DNA of 64,000 bases. It comes from Silvimonas terrae (GTDB taxonomy: Bacteria > Pseudomonadota > Gammaproteobacteria > Burkholderiales > Chitinibacteraceae). Shown in pieces: positions 62,984 through 64,000 of the stretch (position 1 is its first letter; the number at the start of each line of letters is the position of its first letter). The notes under the pieces are model-generated. The model saw only the letters and a program-made list of their open reading frames with translations, was not told the DNA's origin and made no database searches. The position numbers and the translations under genes are program-made. The DNA is taken from the NCBI RefSeq assembly GCF_014202765.1, contig NZ_JACHHN010000002.1, forward strand, positions 248,001 to 312,000. Reading direction: 5' to 3'.

Positions 62984-64000
62984 TTAACCTGGAAATTGCT
63001 TTGAAAAGCGGATCAGCTCATCGAGTTTGGCGCGGGCTGCGCCACTGGCGATGATTTCACTGGCAAGTTTAAAGCCTTCTTCCAGGCTATTTGCCACATT
63101 GGCGGCGTAAATGGCGGCACCGGCATTGAGCACCACAATATCGCGGCACGGACCGGCCTGGTTATTCAGTACACCTTCTACTTTGGCACGAGACTCTGCC
63201 GCATCGCCGGCATGCAGTTCTTTGAGTTCGCAGAAGGCAAAACCGTAATCACGCGGGTCAAACAGGGATTCAGTAATGTTGCCGTCTTTTAGTTCGGCAA
63301 TGCGCGTTTTGTCGCAGAGCGAGATTTCATCAAGGCCATCCAGGCCATGCACCACCAGCACGTGGCGGGAGCCGAGTTCTTTCAATACCCGTACCTGAAT
63401 GCCCACAAGGTCCGGATGAAACACGCCCATCAACTGGTTTTCTGCGCCAGCCGGGTTGGTGAGTGGGCCCAGAATATTAAAGATGGTGCGTACGCCCATT
63501 TCTTTGCGTACCGCAGCCACGTGTTTCATGGAGCTATGGTGGCTGGGCGCAAACATGAAACCCGCACCGACGTTATCGATACAGGCGGCGACTTGTTCCG
63601 GATTCAGGTCCAGGCGCAGACCCAGCGCTTCCAGCACATCGGCGCTGCCGCTGCTGGAGGAGACCGCACGGTTGCCGTGTTTGGCAACACGCCCCCCTGC
63701 GGCGGCGACCACGAACATGGCGGTCGTGGAGATATTGAACGTATGCGCCTTGTCACCGCCGGTGCCGACAATGTCGACCAGATGCGTGCGATCTGCCACA
63801 TGTACCGGTACGGCGAACTCACGCATCACGGTCGCTGCGGCCGCAATTTCAGAAACAGACTCTACCTTGGTGCGCAGGCCCATCAACAGGGCGGCGATCT
63901 GCACGGCTGGCATCTGGCCCGTCATGATCTGCCGCATCAGGTACAGCATTTCGTCGTAGAACAATTCGTTCTGGTCAATCAGGCGGTTCAGGGCTTCCTG
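62984..64000 (-). CDS. trpD: Anthranilate phosphoribosyltransferase (5' end outside window)
   Basis: Transfers phosphoribose from PRPP to anthranilate, second step of tryptophan synthesis. Visible motifs: the N-terminal helical part ([28 protein letters not shown]), the PRPP-binding [42 protein letters not shown] and [13 protein letters not shown]. The frame stays open to the window edge and the first three or four residues are missing. It is upstream of trpC on the same strand; trpG/trpE would lie beyond the edge. Confidence 0.95.
   Translation of the reverse strand, partial: QEALNRLIDQNELFYDEMLYLMRQIMTGQMPAVQIAALLMGLRTKVESVSEIAAAATVMREFAVPVHVADRTHLVDIVGTGGDKAHTFNISTTAMFVVAAAGGRVAKHGNRAVSSSSGSADVLEALGLRLDLNPEQVAACIDNVGAGFMFAPSHHSSMKHVAAVRKEMGVRTIFNILGPLTNPAGAENQLMGVFHPDLVGIQVRVLKELGSRHVLVVHGLDGLDEISLCDKTRIAELKDGNITESLFDPRDYGFAFCELKELHAGDAAESRAKVEGVLNNQAGPCRDIVVLNAGAAIYAANVANSLEEGFKLASEIIASGAARAKLDELIRFSKQFPG

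Overview
The window looks like chromosomal DNA of a betaproteobacterium, most likely a chitin-degrading member of the Neisseriales/Chromobacteriaceae (Silvimonas-like). This rests on gene content: a betaproteobacterial Gram-negative porin, a secreted GH18 chitinase, type II secretion genes, the block hrcA / nadK-recN-tadA, and trpDC. The genus is inference; no rRNA gene is present to test it. The DNA is GC-rich except for an AT-rich accessory patch near 40.6-41.8 kb and an AT-rich tract near 21.0 kb. I saw no tRNA, rRNA, CRISPR array, intact transposase or prophage.

0-20 kb is mostly housekeeping. It holds purU, a 267-bp hairpin-rich inverted-repeat element, and a type II secretion block (a membrane protein, then gspF-G-H-I-J-K, all overlapping or nearly so). 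A TctD/TctE-type two-component pair lies downstream of hemH. Next come a transglutaminase/DUF58/MoxR operon, a histone-deacetylase-family enzyme, a nested dispersed repeat, mfd and rlmB. 20-32 kb carries an OmpA-family protein, mltB, hrcA with an acetyltransferase, nadK-recN-tadA, the chitinase (a plausible type II secretion substrate), an L,D-transpeptidase without a signal peptide, and an AI-2E-type transporter with a long C-terminal extension.

32-42 kb is accessory. Broken TetR and LysR genes meet at one junction, followed by a secreted sulfatase and a large autotransporter. An ABC-F ATPase and a stretch littered with related dispersed repeats come next. In that stretch sits an AT-rich patch with an orphan colicin-D-type immunity gene and a small two-TM protein gene, probably the remains of a toxin/immunity locus.

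42-60 kb is dominated by regulators and redox genes. A MocR-type regulator is followed by a VOC protein with a divergent LysR regulator. A secreted epoxide-hydrolase-like protein is divergent from a five-gene C-type (cbb3) haem-copper oxidase operon. That operon encodes catalytic subunit I with an unusual N-terminal extension, two mono-haem cytochromes c, SCO and a membrane protein. An SDR and a LuxR-type regulator with a degenerate receiver come next, then three tandem paralogous AraC-family regulators, a DUF2892 protein, a second epoxide hydrolase and a second SDR. A PoxB-type pyruvate oxidase closes the region. The two hydrolase/SDR pairs are paralogous and bracket the oxidase and regulator genes.

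60-64 kb holds a general porin preceded by a close match to a Pho box with a correctly spaced -10, an unassigned strong terminator that may mark a small RNA, and trpC-trpD, with trpD running off the right edge.
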